Shown here piece by piece: positions 1 through 8,335 of a DNA stretch of 64,000 nucleotides. This DNA comes from DATLFA01 sp035525225. GTDB lineage: Bacteria > Actinomycetota > Acidimicrobiia > Acidimicrobiales > WLNW01. The position numbers and the translations under genes were made by a program. Each line of letters opens with the position of its first letter. The stretch's first letter is position 1. The stretch spans positions 19,990 to 83,989 of the forward strand of contig DATLFA010000003.1 of assembly GCA_035525225.1 (NCBI GenBank), written 5' to 3'. Below the pieces are notes generated by a model. The model worked only from the letters and a program-made list of their open reading frames with translations. It was not told where the DNA came from and ran no database searches.

Positions 1-323
1 ACAACGGCGTCGAAGAGCCGGATGCGTTGTGCCACCCCGGCGCTCAACTCGTGCCACGAAGGCGCGTCGAGGCAATACGGGATGGGATCGAGCGGTGGAG
101 GGGCGCGCGGGTCGTCGCGGTCGACATGCAGCAGCTGCGCTGCTCCCTCGGCCGCGACGAGGCGGGCGGCGAGTTGCTGGCGTTGGGTGAGATCCACGGG
201 GCCGAGCAGTGGCAGCAGTTGATCCCACGGCGCCCGGGTCGAGCCATCGGGCGCGCGCAACGCATCCCACTGCCCCACGACGCTCGCATACCCATCGCCC
301 GGTGGCCGGCGATCGATGGTCAT
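1..323 (-). CDS. Circularly permuted ATP-grasp protein, N-terminal part only
   Basis: The frame opens at ATG 323-321 in a four-base ATGA overlap with the stop of the alpha-E gene and runs off the left edge after about 107 codons. The visible residues carry WDALRAPDGSTRAPW, RQQLAARLVAAEG and PIPYCLDAPSW, which follow the N-terminal region of DUF404/DUF407-type ATP-grasp proteins and parallel the complete homologue at 1266-2765. The ATP-binding residues lie outside the window. Family members are predicted ligases; the substrate is unknown. It is the third gene of an ATP-grasp / alpha-E / ATP-grasp operon. Confidence 0.75.
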   Translation of the reverse strand, partial: MTIDRRPPGDGYASVVGQWDALRAPDGSTRAPWDQLLPLLGPVDLTQRQQLAARLVAAEGAAQLLHVDRDDPRAPPPLDPIPYCLDAPSWHELSAGVAQRIRLFDAV

Positions 324-1255
324 ATCTCTGCCCCGGCCGCGAAGTAGTGCGCGGCCAGGGCGGCGTGTAGGTCGGCGCTGGCTCGCTGCACTTCGTCGAT
401 CCATCGGCGCAACGTCACGAGGTCGAGCGGCCGCACCTCGATCGAACGGGACATCGTGGCGAGGACATGACACAACTCGACGAGCTTCGCCGGATCGGGC
501 AATGACCGCAGCGACCGCGACAACTGCTCGGCACAAAAGGCCACCGATCGCGGGAACAGTTCATCGGCGAACAGAAACGCCACGACAGTCGAGCCCGTGG
601 CGCTGGCGTTCGTCGACCGACGGAACATGTGCAGGCCGGCGACCGATCGCAGCACGCTCGCCCACTGCACGTTGCCATGCATCGCCGCTTCGCCCTGGGC
701 GCCGATCATTGCCGCATTGACGTCGATCACGCGCGTGGTCATGTCCGCGCGTTCGATGTAGGTCCCGAGGCGCATGAAGGCGTGCGGCTCGCTGCGGCTC
801 ATCGTGCCCGAGGTGACCCCGGCGCAGAGCTGGCATTCGGAGATCACACGGTCGAGGAACCGCCGCCGCGACGCACGGACGATCCCCTCCGCGTTGTTGC
901 CGGCGATGTAGAGGTACAGGTCGTTGACGGCGTGCCACAGCTCGTTCGGGATGAGCTCTCGTACGGTGCGAAGATTCTCGCGTGCCTGGCCGATCGCCGA
1001 GACGATGCTGCTGCGGTTCTCGCGGTCGCCGACGAGAAACCGCAACACGGAGAGCTCGTCCGCACGCTCATAGCGCGAGGTGAACGTCACCTCTTCGCCG
1101 GTGATCGCCAGCAGGGGCACCCATGTCACGGGAACGACCGTCGGGAGGTCGACGATGAGGTTCGTGTGCTCGCGGACGATCCGAGCGGTGTCCTCGGCGC
1201 GCTCGAGATAGCGCGCCGCCCAATACAAACTCTCGGCTGCTCGTGCCAGCAACAT
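320..1255 (-). CDS. Alpha-E domain protein (DUF403)
   Basis: A 311-residue all-helical protein opening with MLLARAAESLYWAARYLERA, the hallmark of the alpha-E (DUF403) family, and spanning the usual full length. It starts 10 bases after the stop of the upstream ATP-grasp gene and its stop overlaps the start of a second ATP-grasp gene, so the three are one transcript. Alpha-E proteins are almost always encoded with circularly permuted ATP-grasp enzymes and often transglutaminase-like peptidases; the trio is predicted to make or modify a peptide. The biochemical role of alpha-E itself is not established. Confidence 0.9.
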   Translation of the reverse strand: MLLARAAESLYWAARYLERAEDTARIVREHTNLIVDLPTVVPVTWVPLLAITGEEVTFTSRYERADELSVLRFLVGDRENRSSIVSAIGQARENLRTVRELIPNELWHAVNDLYLYIAGNNAEGIVRASRRRFLDRVISECQLCAGVTSGTMSRSEPHAFMRLGTYIERADMTTRVIDVNAAMIGAQGEAAMHGNVQWASVLRSVAGLHMFRRSTNASATGSTVVAFLFADELFPRSVAFCAEQLSRSLRSLPDPAKLVELCHVLATMSRSIEVRPLDLVTLRRWIDEVQRASADLHAALAAHYFAAGAEI

Positions 1256-1265
1256 GCAAATAGCG

Positions 1266-2765
1266 TCAGACGAATGTGGAATCAGGGATGGGATGCGTCA
1301 TGTCGACGACCCATGTGTCCTTGCTGCCGCCTCCCTGCGAGGAGTTTACGATCAGCGATCCTTCGCGTCTCGCGACCCGGGTGAGCCCGCCGCGAGTGAC
1401 ATACGAGAACGGCCCGGAAAGGATGAACGGGCGAAGGTCGACGTGACGCGGGGCGACGCCGTCGTCGCAGAGGGTCGGCACGACCGACAGCGCCACTATC
1501 GGTTGCGCGATCCAGTTTCGGGGGTTCGCGAGCACTGCGGCACGGGTCTGTGCCAGCTCTTCGTCGCTCGCCCGATCACCGATCATCACGCCGTAGCCAC
1601 CGCTCTCGTTGGCCGGTTTGACGACCAACTCACGCATGTTGTCGAGGACGAAGCGCAGCTCTTCCGCATAGAGGCAGCGAAAGGTCGGCACGTTCGGCAC
1701 GAGCGGCTCTTCGTTCATGTAGAAACGGATGAGATCGGGAACCCACGCATAAACGACCTTGTCGTCGGCCACGCCCGCACCGGGCGCATTGGCAATGGCC
1801 ACCTTGCCGTCGCGCCACGACTGCATCAAACCCGCGACGCCGAGCGTGGAATCGGGCCGCAGCTCTGCGGGGTCGAGGAACATGTCGTCGATGCGGCGGT
1901 AGATGACGTCGACGCGCTCACGCCCCGAAATGGTGCGCATGTACACGAACCCGTCTTCACCGACCGACAGATCGCTTCCCTCGACGAGCTCGACACCCAT
2001 GCGCCGAGCGAGGAACGAGTGCTCGAAGTAGGCCGAGTTGTACACACCGGGCGTGAGCACGACCACACAGGGGTCGCGGACCGCGTCCGGGGCGAGAGCG
2101 ACGAGGAGTTCGCGCAGCTTGTCGACGTAACCGTCGACGGGTTGGACGCTCTGCCGGGCGAACAAGTCGGCGAAGGCGACCTTGGAGATCGCTCGATTCT
2201 CCAACATGTAGCTCACGCCGGACGGCACGCGCAGGTTGTCTTCGAGCACGTAGACCTGTCCGTCGGCGTCGCGCACCACGTCCGAACCAGAGATGTGGGC
2301 CCAGGCTCCGTACTTCGGACGCACGTTGCGGCACTCCGGCCGATAGTTGACCGAGTCGCGAATCAACTCGATGGGGAATACACCGGCCTCGACGACGGCA
2401 CGTTCGTTGTAGATGTCGTCGATGAATCGGTTGAGCGCGACCAGGCGCTGCGTCAAGCCGGCTTCGATCGTCTTCCATTCACGGGCGTCGATGACGCGCG
2501 GAATCACGTCGAAGGGCCAGGGACGATCGATGTTGGCGCCGTCGTCGTAGATGGTGAAGGTGATGCCCTCGGTCAATATCTCGAGGTCGGCGAGATTCTG
2601 ACGCGACTCGAGTTCGCTGCGCCCCAATCGGCGCAATTGCGCGACCACCTCGGCTGCCGCGGGTCGAGGCTCGTCGTGGGCGTCGAGCAACTCATCGAAG
2701 AACGCCCTGGTGGCACCGTCCGGCGGGGCTTCGGCTCGCACGGTCAACGGCTGTTCGGTCAGCAT
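1266..2765 (-). CDS. Circularly permuted type 2 ATP-grasp protein (DUF404/DUF407)
   Basis: A 499-residue complete protein. Family landmarks are the N-terminal segment ITFTIYDDGANIDRPWPFDV, VYVLEDNLRVPSGVSYMLEN in the nucleotide-binding part, VVVLTPGVYNSAYFEH, and the C-terminal VVKPANESGGYGVMIG loop. The family is a circularly permuted ATP-grasp fold predicted to join a carboxylate to an amine. First gene of the minus-strand operon with alpha-E and the second ATP-grasp gene. A purine-rich GAGGAT sequence lies just before the ATG and supports this start. The substrate cannot be read from the sequence. Confidence 0.9.
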   Translation of the reverse strand: MLTEQPLTVRAEAPPDGATRAFFDELLDAHDEPRPAAAEVVAQLRRLGRSELESRQNLADLEILTEGITFTIYDDGANIDRPWPFDVIPRVIDAREWKTIEAGLTQRLVALNRFIDDIYNERAVVEAGVFPIELIRDSVNYRPECRNVRPKYGAWAHISGSDVVRDADGQVYVLEDNLRVPSGVSYMLENRAISKVAFADLFARQSVQPVDGYVDKLRELLVALAPDAVRDPCVVVLTPGVYNSAYFEHSFLARRMGVELVEGSDLSVGEDGFVYMRTISGRERVDVIYRRIDDMFLDPAELRPDSTLGVAGLMQSWRDGKVAIANAPGAGVADDKVVYAWVPDLIRFYMNEEPLVPNVPTFRCLYAEELRFVLDNMRELVVKPANESGGYGVMIGDRASDEELAQTRAAVLANPRNWIAQPIVALSVVPTLCDDGVAPRHVDLRPFILSGPFSYVTRGGLTRVARREGSLIVNSSQGGGSKDTWVVDMTHPIPDSTFV

Positions 2766-2854
2766 CGGACCATCCTCACGGGGATCGGGGTCGGCCGGAC
2801 CTCAGAACGATTACTCGTCCGCGAACAGTGTCTGACGGGAATCTGGCAGGGCGC

Positions 2855-2899
2855 GGGAGGCACGGGGCCCGAGCGGCCCTTCAGAGCGGGAGGCACGGG
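2855..2899 (+). repeat. Hairpin repeat, locus A
   Basis: One full unit of the window's G+C-rich repeat: GGGCCCGAGCGGCCC followed by AGAGCGGGA. The 12-mer GGGAGGCACGGG stands at 2855 and again at 2888, so the unit is duplicated in part with a 33-bp period. It lies in the 287-bp gap between the amidohydrolase stop and the ATP-grasp start. The rest of this gap holds the hairpin at 3005-3034 and nothing else I recognise. Confidence 0.75.
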
Positions 2900-3004
2900 C
2901 ACTGGGTGACGTCTGCGGCCGACCAGGAGGGGGGACCGGCCGGCCGCGACATCACATGAAGGAAGGGTAAGGGCCGCAAGTGTCCGCACTGTTTCGTCCC
3001 TATT

Positions 3005-3034
3005 AACCCCTCGGTCATGCCCGACCAACGGGTT
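3005..3034. terminator. Nested inverted repeat downstream of the amidohydrolase gene
   Basis: Outer arms AACCC / GGGTT enclose inner arms GGTC / GACC. The element lies 19 bases past the stop of the minus-strand amidohydrolase gene. There is no clear U-tract, so it is only a candidate terminator. Confidence 0.35.
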
Positions 3035-3052
3035 ACCCAGCATGCGTGCAGT

Positions 3053-4171
3053 TCACACTCCGTACACGCGAGCGGCGTTGCCGGACAGGATCTTGGACGC
3101 GTCCAGCGCCCCGAGATTGGCGGTGAGAGTCGTCGCGTGGCGGCGCGAGTTCGGCCACAGCGTGACCGAATGCGGGTAGTCGCTCGAGAACATCGCGGTG
3201 TCGGCAAGGTACGGGTGTGCCGCGACGAGGTCGAAGCCGATCTGATCATCGAGCACGGTCACGAACAGATTGCGGCCCAAGTATTCGGTCGGCCGCAGCG
3301 TCGATGCCACCGTCGGATCATCCATGGCCGATCGCACGTCGACGTTCTGTTCCATCATCTGCGCCCAGAACGGAAGCCAGCCGAAGTTGACCTCGGCCGC
3401 CACGATCTCGAGTTGCGGATGTCGCACGAACACACCCCCGAGCACCATATAGGTGAATGGCCGCACCGCCGAGAAGAACCGGTACACCGTGCCGCCGGCG
3501 GTGATGTTCTGCGAGACGAGTTCGTCCCAATCGGCGTCTGCCGGTTTGCCGCCAAACGTACGGTGAAACGTCAGCGGCACGCCCGCTTCGGCCGCCCGTG
3601 CGAAGATCGGGTCGTAGTAACGGTCGTGATACGGCCGAGCCGGGTTGCCGGGTATGAACGCGGCGCGCGCGCCTTTGTCGATGCAGCGCACGAGCTCCGC
3701 GATGCACGCCGGCGCGCCGTCGTCGACCGGCAGCATCGGAAGGCCGACGAGGCGATCGCGATTCGCGGCTTGGAACTCGTCGAGGATCCAATCGTTGTAG
3801 GAGCGCAGGCACGCAAACCCGAGCTCGCGGTCGGGCTCGATGTAGACGAAGATCGCATTCGCCGGGTACACGACGCTGACGTCGACACCGTCGCGATCCA
3901 TGTCGAGTACGTGGGCCGCACCGTCGTAGTTGCCCGGCAGTATCTCGTCGAAGCGCAGCCCTGAGAGCTTCTTGACCGCCGCCGTCTGACCGGCCGTCGC
4001 CTCGATACCGAGGGTGCGCTTGGGCGGCGCGCCATCGAAGCTCCACCCGTCTCCCCCGTCGGCGCCCCGGCACAGCTTCGGGATGCGGTCCCGAAGGCCG
4101 GCCGGGACGTGGTCGAACACGTGCGGCGGTTCGTTGACATGGCAATCGGCGGAGATGATGCGGGTGCTCAC
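3053..4171 (-). CDS. Amidohydrolase family protein (ACMSD-like, amidohydrolase 2)
   Basis: A metal-dependent TIM-barrel hydrolase or decarboxylase of 372 residues. It begins with ISADCHVNEPPHVF, matching the D-x-H-x-x-E-P start of the ACMSD/amidohydrolase-2 group, has a metal His in PLTFHRTFGG and ends with the catalytic Asp motif FSSDYPHS. I choose GTG 4171 over an ATG at 4216 because a good -35/-10 pair with a palindromic operator occupies 4179-4208 and would put the transcript start on the G of this GTG; the family motif also begins right after it. Members often act on aromatic or polyketide-like carboxylates; the substrate is unknown here. Confidence 0.85.
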   Translation of the reverse strand: MSTRIISADCHVNEPPHVFDHVPAGLRDRIPKLCRGADGGDGWSFDGAPPKRTLGIEATAGQTAAVKKLSGLRFDEILPGNYDGAAHVLDMDRDGVDVSVVYPANAIFVYIEPDRELGFACLRSYNDWILDEFQAANRDRLVGLPMLPVDDGAPACIAELVRCIDKGARAAFIPGNPARPYHDRYYDPIFARAAEAGVPLTFHRTFGGKPADADWDELVSQNITAGGTVYRFFSAVRPFTYMVLGGVFVRHPQLEIVAAEVNFGWLPFWAQMMEQNVDVRSAMDDPTVASTLRPTEYLGRNLFVTVLDDQIGFDLVAAHPYLADTAMFSSDYPHSVTLWPNSRRHATTLTANLGALDASKILSGNAARVYGV

Positions 4172-4178
4172 CTGGTCG

Positions 4179-4208
4179 AAGGTAATTGAAACAAACGTTT
4201 GAGTCAAT
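4179..4208 (-). promoter_or_regulatory. Leaderless promoter with palindromic operator
   Basis: On the minus strand TTGACT (4207-4202), a 17-base spacer and TACCTT (4184-4179) form a sigma-70-like promoter seven bases before GTG 4171. A 24-bp imperfect palindrome at 4185-4208, with core CAAACGTTTG and outer arms ATTGA / TCAAT (20 of 24 positions symmetric), fills the spacer and the -35 box. This looks like a repressor site, of TetR or a similar dimeric type. Confidence 0.7.
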
Positions 4209-4219
4209 ACCTCCATACC

Positions 4220-5110
4220 TCAATACCTCGAGGTGTCGCCCTGCTCCCTGTTGCCGATCGTGAAGGTGATGCCGTCGCGGGCCAGATCGACCGCGACATC
4301 GCCGCCGGAAGCGGGGGCCGCGGCCCGCCGGCGGGCGGCATGCAGGATCGCTTCGACTTCGGGATCGGTGCGCGACGGGTCGTGGTGGAACAACAACACA
4401 CGGCGCGCTCCGGCGGCTGCCGCGAGTTCGAGCGAGTACTCGTACGCGGCGTGACCGAACGACCCGCGCGTGGGCAACTCCTCTGCCGTGTATTGCGCGT
4501 CGTGCACCAGTACGTCGACGTCGCGCGCGAGATCGAGCGCATCGTCGTGCAATGCCCCGACGCCGCGTCGACCGGCGCCGCGGTCTTGCGGCGCGTGGTC
4601 GGACAGGTAGGCCAACGAGCGCGCGCCGTCACTCACCCGAAATCCGAGGGTCTTGCCTCCCTTGTGGGGAATCTCTCGCACGAGTACGTCGAAGCCCTCG
4701 AAGCGATACGCACCGCGATCGATCACACCGAAGGTCCATTCACCGCGGAGTTGATGCGGGCCGATCGGGAAATGCGGCGGCGACATGGTGCGTGCCAGCA
4801 ACTCGCCGGGCTCGACACCTTGTTCGGGAAGGTACAGGTGGGTGGACGCGTCAGGCCGATCGCCGGCCGCGAAGAACGGGAGTCCGTGCGTGTGGTCCCA
4901 GTGCAGATGACTGAGCAGGATCGTGCCGCGAAACGGCGCCCCCGCGAGAACGCCGGTGAGGTTGCGCAAACCGGTTCCGGCGTCGAGTACCAACGTCGGC
5001 GGGCCGTCGCCCTGCCCGATCGCAACGCACGAGGTATGCCCTCCGACATGATTGAAGTCCGCCCCTACGGCGGGCGTCGACCCGCGTGCACCACAGATCC
5101 AGACGCGCAC
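4220..5110 (-). CDS. Metallo-beta-lactamase-fold hydrolase (RNase Z / PhnP-like)
   Basis: A 296-residue MBL-fold protein. The metal-binding motif HxHxDH is at residues 68-73 (SHLHWDHTHG), LDAGTG at 42-47 is the usual preceding strand-loop, LAYLSDHAP holds a further metal Asp/His and LFHHDPSRTD lies near the C-terminus. The RNase Z-like branch acts on phosphodiesters, including tRNA ends and cyclic phosphates. It starts two bases after the stop of the cyclic-nucleotide-binding gene, so the two are co-transcribed; cyclic nucleotide hydrolysis is therefore an attractive but unproven role. The stop lies 11 bases from the amidohydrolase operator. Confidence 0.8.
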   Translation of the reverse strand: MRVWICGARGSTPAVGADFNHVGGHTSCVAIGQGDGPPTLVLDAGTGLRNLTGVLAGAPFRGTILLSHLHWDHTHGLPFFAAGDRPDASTHLYLPEQGVEPGELLARTMSPPHFPIGPHQLRGEWTFGVIDRGAYRFEGFDVLVREIPHKGGKTLGFRVSDGARSLAYLSDHAPQDRGAGRRGVGALHDDALDLARDVDVLVHDAQYTAEELPTRGSFGHAAYEYSLELAAAAGARRVLLFHHDPSRTDPEVEAILHAARRRAAAPASGGDVAVDLARDGITFTIGNREQGDTSRY

Positions 5111-5112
5111 GA

Positions 5113-6126
5113 TCAGGCGAGCTCCTTGCGATGGCCCGTGGACAATGCATCGAGCGCTTCGCGGTCGATCTGCGCACTGGCAACGGCCGCGACTTTACAT
5201 GGCGTGACGGCTCGCAGGGTCGACGTGCGTCGACCTCCCTCGAGCGCCGCCCGTTCACCGACGACCGCACCCGGACCCAGCTCGGCGAGGATCGTTCCGT
5301 CGACGTCGACGGCCAACACGCCGTCGAGCAACAAGAACAACTCGTCGCCCTCTTCTCCTTGCTCGACGAGCGTGGACCCCTTCTTCACCTTGCGGATGTC
5401 GGGCTTCTGGCCGCCGCGCATGATCGAGTTGGAGAGCTCGCGCTCGAGCGCCGTCTCGACTTCGGTGACGAGCGCGGGCGAATCGAGATCGCCCCACGGC
5501 GTGTGCTTGCCGAAGGCCCGCTTCCACCAGTCTTTGAACTGCGTGGTGCCGCTCTTCTTCACGAGACGACCGCTGTCGTCATAGATCCAATGCCGCGGAA
5601 ACGGACTTGCACCTGTGACCGAATGCTCGACTTTCCCGTCGGCGTGGATCGTCAACGACAACGTCGTCCACGCGATGGGCGGGCGGTATTGGACGAATGG
5701 CGGATGGCGCACGGTCCGCGGCGCGGGCACACCGGTGCGACCGCCCGCCGTCTGCGTGAAGCGCACCCATCCGTCGCCTCGTTCGGGTTCGACCAGCCGA
5801 TCGGGCAGCGCCGTCGCCTGGACGAACAAAGAGCCTAAGCCCAGCTTCACCCGCGTCGCGCCGATCGAGCCCCCGCCCGAATAGCCGCACTTCACGATCT
5901 GCCCGTCTTCGACGTCGATCCACGCCTTCAGATGATTGGCGAAACGGAATCGATCGGCGGCACGGAGGCTTTCGACCGTCGCCTTGACATCGGGCCCGAT
6001 CGTGTCGGGTGGGGTTTGGTCGTAGTGGAACGCGCCGAAAGAAAATGGCAGCTTGGGCATGCCATCGATCGCTTCGGACGGAATCCACGAGAGGGAGGTG
6101 ACCGAGCTGGTGATTCGCATGGCCAT
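5113..6126 (-). CDS. Protein with C-terminal cyclic-nucleotide-binding domain
   Basis: 337 residues. Residues of about 245-330 form a cNMP-binding (Crp-type) domain: GSTLVEQGEEGDELFLLLDG, then GPGAVVGERAALEGGRRTS, which is the phosphate-binding cassette with its Glu and Arg. The first 240 residues form a beta-rich domain I do not recognise; there is no helix-turn-helix, so it is not a classical Crp regulator. It shares a 126-bp divergent promoter region with the receiver-adenylate cyclase gene and precedes the MBL hydrolase gene with a two-base gap. Likely a direct sensor of the cyclase product. A second ATG two codons in is possible. Confidence 0.75.
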   Translation of the reverse strand: MAMRITSSVTSLSWIPSEAIDGMPKLPFSFGAFHYDQTPPDTIGPDVKATVESLRAADRFRFANHLKAWIDVEDGQIVKCGYSGGGSIGATRVKLGLGSLFVQATALPDRLVEPERGDGWVRFTQTAGGRTGVPAPRTVRHPPFVQYRPPIAWTTLSLTIHADGKVEHSVTGASPFPRHWIYDDSGRLVKKSGTTQFKDWWKRAFGKHTPWGDLDSPALVTEVETALERELSNSIMRGGQKPDIRKVKKGSTLVEQGEEGDELFLLLDGVLAVDVDGTILAELGPGAVVGERAALEGGRRTSTLRAVTPCKVAAVASAQIDREALDALSTGHRKELA

Positions 6127-6167
6127 AGCGTCGCGCGTCGGGGCGAGAAGCGAAACTGTGCCCCCTT

Positions 6168-6193
6168 CCCCCGCCGGGGGTGGGTAGCCCCAC
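6168..6193. other. G+C-rich hairpins in divergent promoter region
   Basis: CCCCC-GCC-GGGGG (6168-6180) followed by GTGGG / CCCAC arms (6180-6193), between the divergent cNMP-binding and cyclase genes. Could be an operator or a structured 5' leader of the cyclase mRNA. Confidence 0.35.
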
Positions 6194-6252
6194 TACATGG
6201 CGACGGGCCAGCGCCCTTGTGCAACGACCCCTCTCTTTGGTCGAATGCAGGT

Positions 6253-7569
6253 GTGAGCGAATCGCGCATCACCGTCTTTCTCGCCGACGACAGCGTTCTC
6301 ATCCGTGAAGGGGTGAGGGCGATGATCGCCCGCGAACGCGATCTCGAGGTGGTCGGCGTCGCAGAGGACTATGACGGCCTTGTCAAAGGCGCGTCGGAGC
6401 TGGCTCCCAACGTCGTCGTTTCCGACATCCGCATGCCACCCGCGTTCCAGCGCGAGGGCATCGACGGCTGCAAGGAGATCCGCAAGCAGCACCCTGGCAC
6501 GGGTGTCGTGATCCTGTCGCAGTACGACGACCCCGACTACGCCATCGCCCTGCTGTCGGAGGGCGCGGTCGGCTACGCCTACCTGCTCAAGGACCACATC
6601 GCCGAAGGCGACCAGCTCGCCCGCGCGATCCGAGAGGTCGCCACCGGTGGCTCGATGCTCGACCCCGCCATCGTCAACGCGCTGATGCGCCCTATGACCT
6701 CGACCGGCGATCTCAGCCGCGAGGACGAGCAACTGCTGTCGATGGTGGCCGAGGGCAAACCCATCAAGGCCATCGCCGCTGCGACCCAGGCCACCCCGGC
6801 CGCCGTCGCAGAGGCCGTCGAGCGCCTGTTCGTCAAGCTCGCCGCCGGCGTCAGCGCGGGCTCCGACGGCGCGCTGCGGCGCCTGCGCATGTTGCATGAG
6901 GCGATCGTCAGTCGCGAAGAGCAGGGCGAGACACTGTCACGGCTTCTGCCGTCGGGCCTCGCGGACAAGCTGCGCACCGAGGGCCGCAAGATCGGCGAGA
7001 CCGAGCGTCTGGTCGTCACCGTCTTGATGTCCGACATTCGGGGATATTCCACGATCGCAGAGCACGCCGACCCGACACAGCTCGCGCAGCAGCTCAACTT
7101 GCACCGCGCCGAGATGAACCGCGCCATCCTTGCTGCCGGCGGGACCGTGATGCAGTACGTCGGCGACGCGGTCATGGCCGTGTTCGGTGCGCCCGTCTCC
7201 TACGAAGATCACGCCGACCGCTCGTTGCGGGCCGCGATCGCCATGCACGACGCCCAAGAGGCCGTGAACGAACGCTGGAATGCCGATGGACTGCCGCCGT
7301 TCGGGCTCGGCATCGGGTTGTCGACCGGCGAGGTCGCCGCCGCACTACTCGGCTCGGACGAACGCGTCGAGTACACCGTCGTCGGCGACGCGGTCAACCT
7401 CACGCAGCGGCTACAGCAGTTCGGTCAGCCCGGACAGACCGTGCTCTCGGAACCGACATGGGCCGCCCTCACCAGCCGGCCGACGAAGTTCGAGCAGCTC
7501 GATCCAGAAATGGTCAAAGGACGCGACACCCCCGTAGTCGCGTATCGCATCACCGGAACAGGAGAATGA
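6253..7569 (+). CDS. Response-regulator receiver / class III adenylate cyclase fusion
   Basis: 438 residues from GTG 6253, where the receiver fold begins. Receiver domain: acidic pair D12-D13, phospho-acceptor D58 in VVSDIRMPP, S89, K113 in YLLKD. Residues of about 150-200 resemble a decayed LuxR-type helix-turn-helix. Class III cyclase domain from about 250: metal-binding D261 (MSDIRGYS) and D305 (YVGDAVMAVFG), transition-state N382 and R386 in VVGDAVNLTQRL, so it looks active. It should make cAMP under control of phosphorylation. The receiver closely resembles that of the regulator at 10840-11502, suggesting a common kinase. The ABC ATPase gene follows after one base. Confidence 0.88.
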   Translation: MSESRITVFLADDSVLIREGVRAMIARERDLEVVGVAEDYDGLVKGASELAPNVVVSDIRMPPAFQREGIDGCKEIRKQHPGTGVVILSQYDDPDYAIALLSEGAVGYAYLLKDHIAEGDQLARAIREVATGGSMLDPAIVNALMRPMTSTGDLSREDEQLLSMVAEGKPIKAIAAATQATPAAVAEAVERLFVKLAAGVSAGSDGALRRLRMLHEAIVSREEQGETLSRLLPSGLADKLRTEGRKIGETERLVVTVLMSDIRGYSTIAEHADPTQLAQQLNLHRAEMNRAILAAGGTVMQYVGDAVMAVFGAPVSYEDHADRSLRAAIAMHDAQEAVNERWNADGLPPFGLGIGLSTGEVAAALLGSDERVEYTVVGDAVNLTQRLQQFGQPGQTVLSEPTWAALTSRPTKFEQLDPEMVKGRDTPVVAYRITGTGE

Positions 7570-7570
7570 C

Positions 7571-8290
7571 ATGACCGACATCGTCGTCGAGGCCAAGGGC
7601 GTGTATCGCACGTTCGAGCAGGAGCTCGCGCCGATCCGAGCGCTGCGCGGCGCCGACCTCACCGTCGCCAAAGGCGAGTTCGTCGCGGTGATGGGTCCGT
7701 CGGGGTGCGGCAAGTCGACGATGCTCAACGTCATCGCCGGCCTCGACCGACCCGACGAAGGCGAAGTGATGGTCGCCGGCCAAGACCTCACGAAACTCGA
7801 CGAGAACGGGTTGGCGTTGATGCGGCGCAAGCACATCGGCATCGTGTTCCAGTTCTTCAATCTGCTCGAAGGCATGACGGTGCTCGAGAACGTGATCATG
7901 CCGGCGCTCATCGTCGGCATGAAGCGTCGCGCCGCCGAAGCGCGGGCCCGCGATCTACTCGACCTCCTCGGTATCGGCGACAAGGCCAAGCAGGCACCGG
8001 GCGCCTTGTCCGGTGGTCAGCGCCAGCGCCTCGCCATCGCCCGTGCGATTGCCAACGAGCCGACGCTCATCCTGGCCGACGAGCCGACCGGCGCCCTCGA
8101 CAGCGAAGGCGGCGACGAGATCCTCGAGCTCTTCGAACGACTCCACGCGCAAGGCCAGACCATCTTGTTGGTGACCCACGATCAGCCAGTCGCCGATGCC
8201 GCGGCGCGCATCGTTCGGATGAAGGACGGCCGAGTGGTCGATGACGGGCTCGACGCCGACATGCGGGCCGCCGCTGCTTCCGCCAGCTGA
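7571..8290 (+). CDS. ABC transporter ATP-binding protein (LolD/MacB type), no permease nearby
   Basis: A complete 239-residue ATPase: Walker A GPSGCGKST, Q-loop VFQFFNLLEG, signature LSGGQRQRLAIARA, Walker B LILADEPTGALD and switch His in LLVTHD. The sequence type pairs with FtsX/MacB-like permeases that move lipids, peptides or drugs or control cell-wall hydrolases. The gene begins one base after the cyclase stop, with GGAG as ribosome binding site, so the two are made together, yet no permease gene is present in this window. It must borrow a permease encoded elsewhere or act in another way. Confidence 0.9.
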   Translation: MTDIVVEAKGVYRTFEQELAPIRALRGADLTVAKGEFVAVMGPSGCGKSTMLNVIAGLDRPDEGEVMVAGQDLTKLDENGLALMRRKHIGIVFQFFNLLEGMTVLENVIMPALIVGMKRRAAEARARDLLDLLGIGDKAKQAPGALSGGQRQRLAIARAIANEPTLILADEPTGALDSEGGDEILELFERLHAQGQTILLVTHDQPVADAAARIVRMKDGRVVDDGLDADMRAAAASAS

Positions 8291-8335
8291 GACTGCACTG
8301 ATTGTCGGCGGTACGACGAGCCTCGTGGTTTCCCG

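Noticed and set aside
1254..2909. A 551-codon open frame on the plus strand opposite the ATP-grasp gene
   Set aside because: It mirrors the minus-strand gene, is rich in Arg, His and Val as expected of an antisense frame, and shows no family motif.
3017..3964. A 315-codon plus-strand frame opposite the amidohydrolase
   Set aside because: Antisense shadow; the minus strand encodes all metal-binding motifs of the family.
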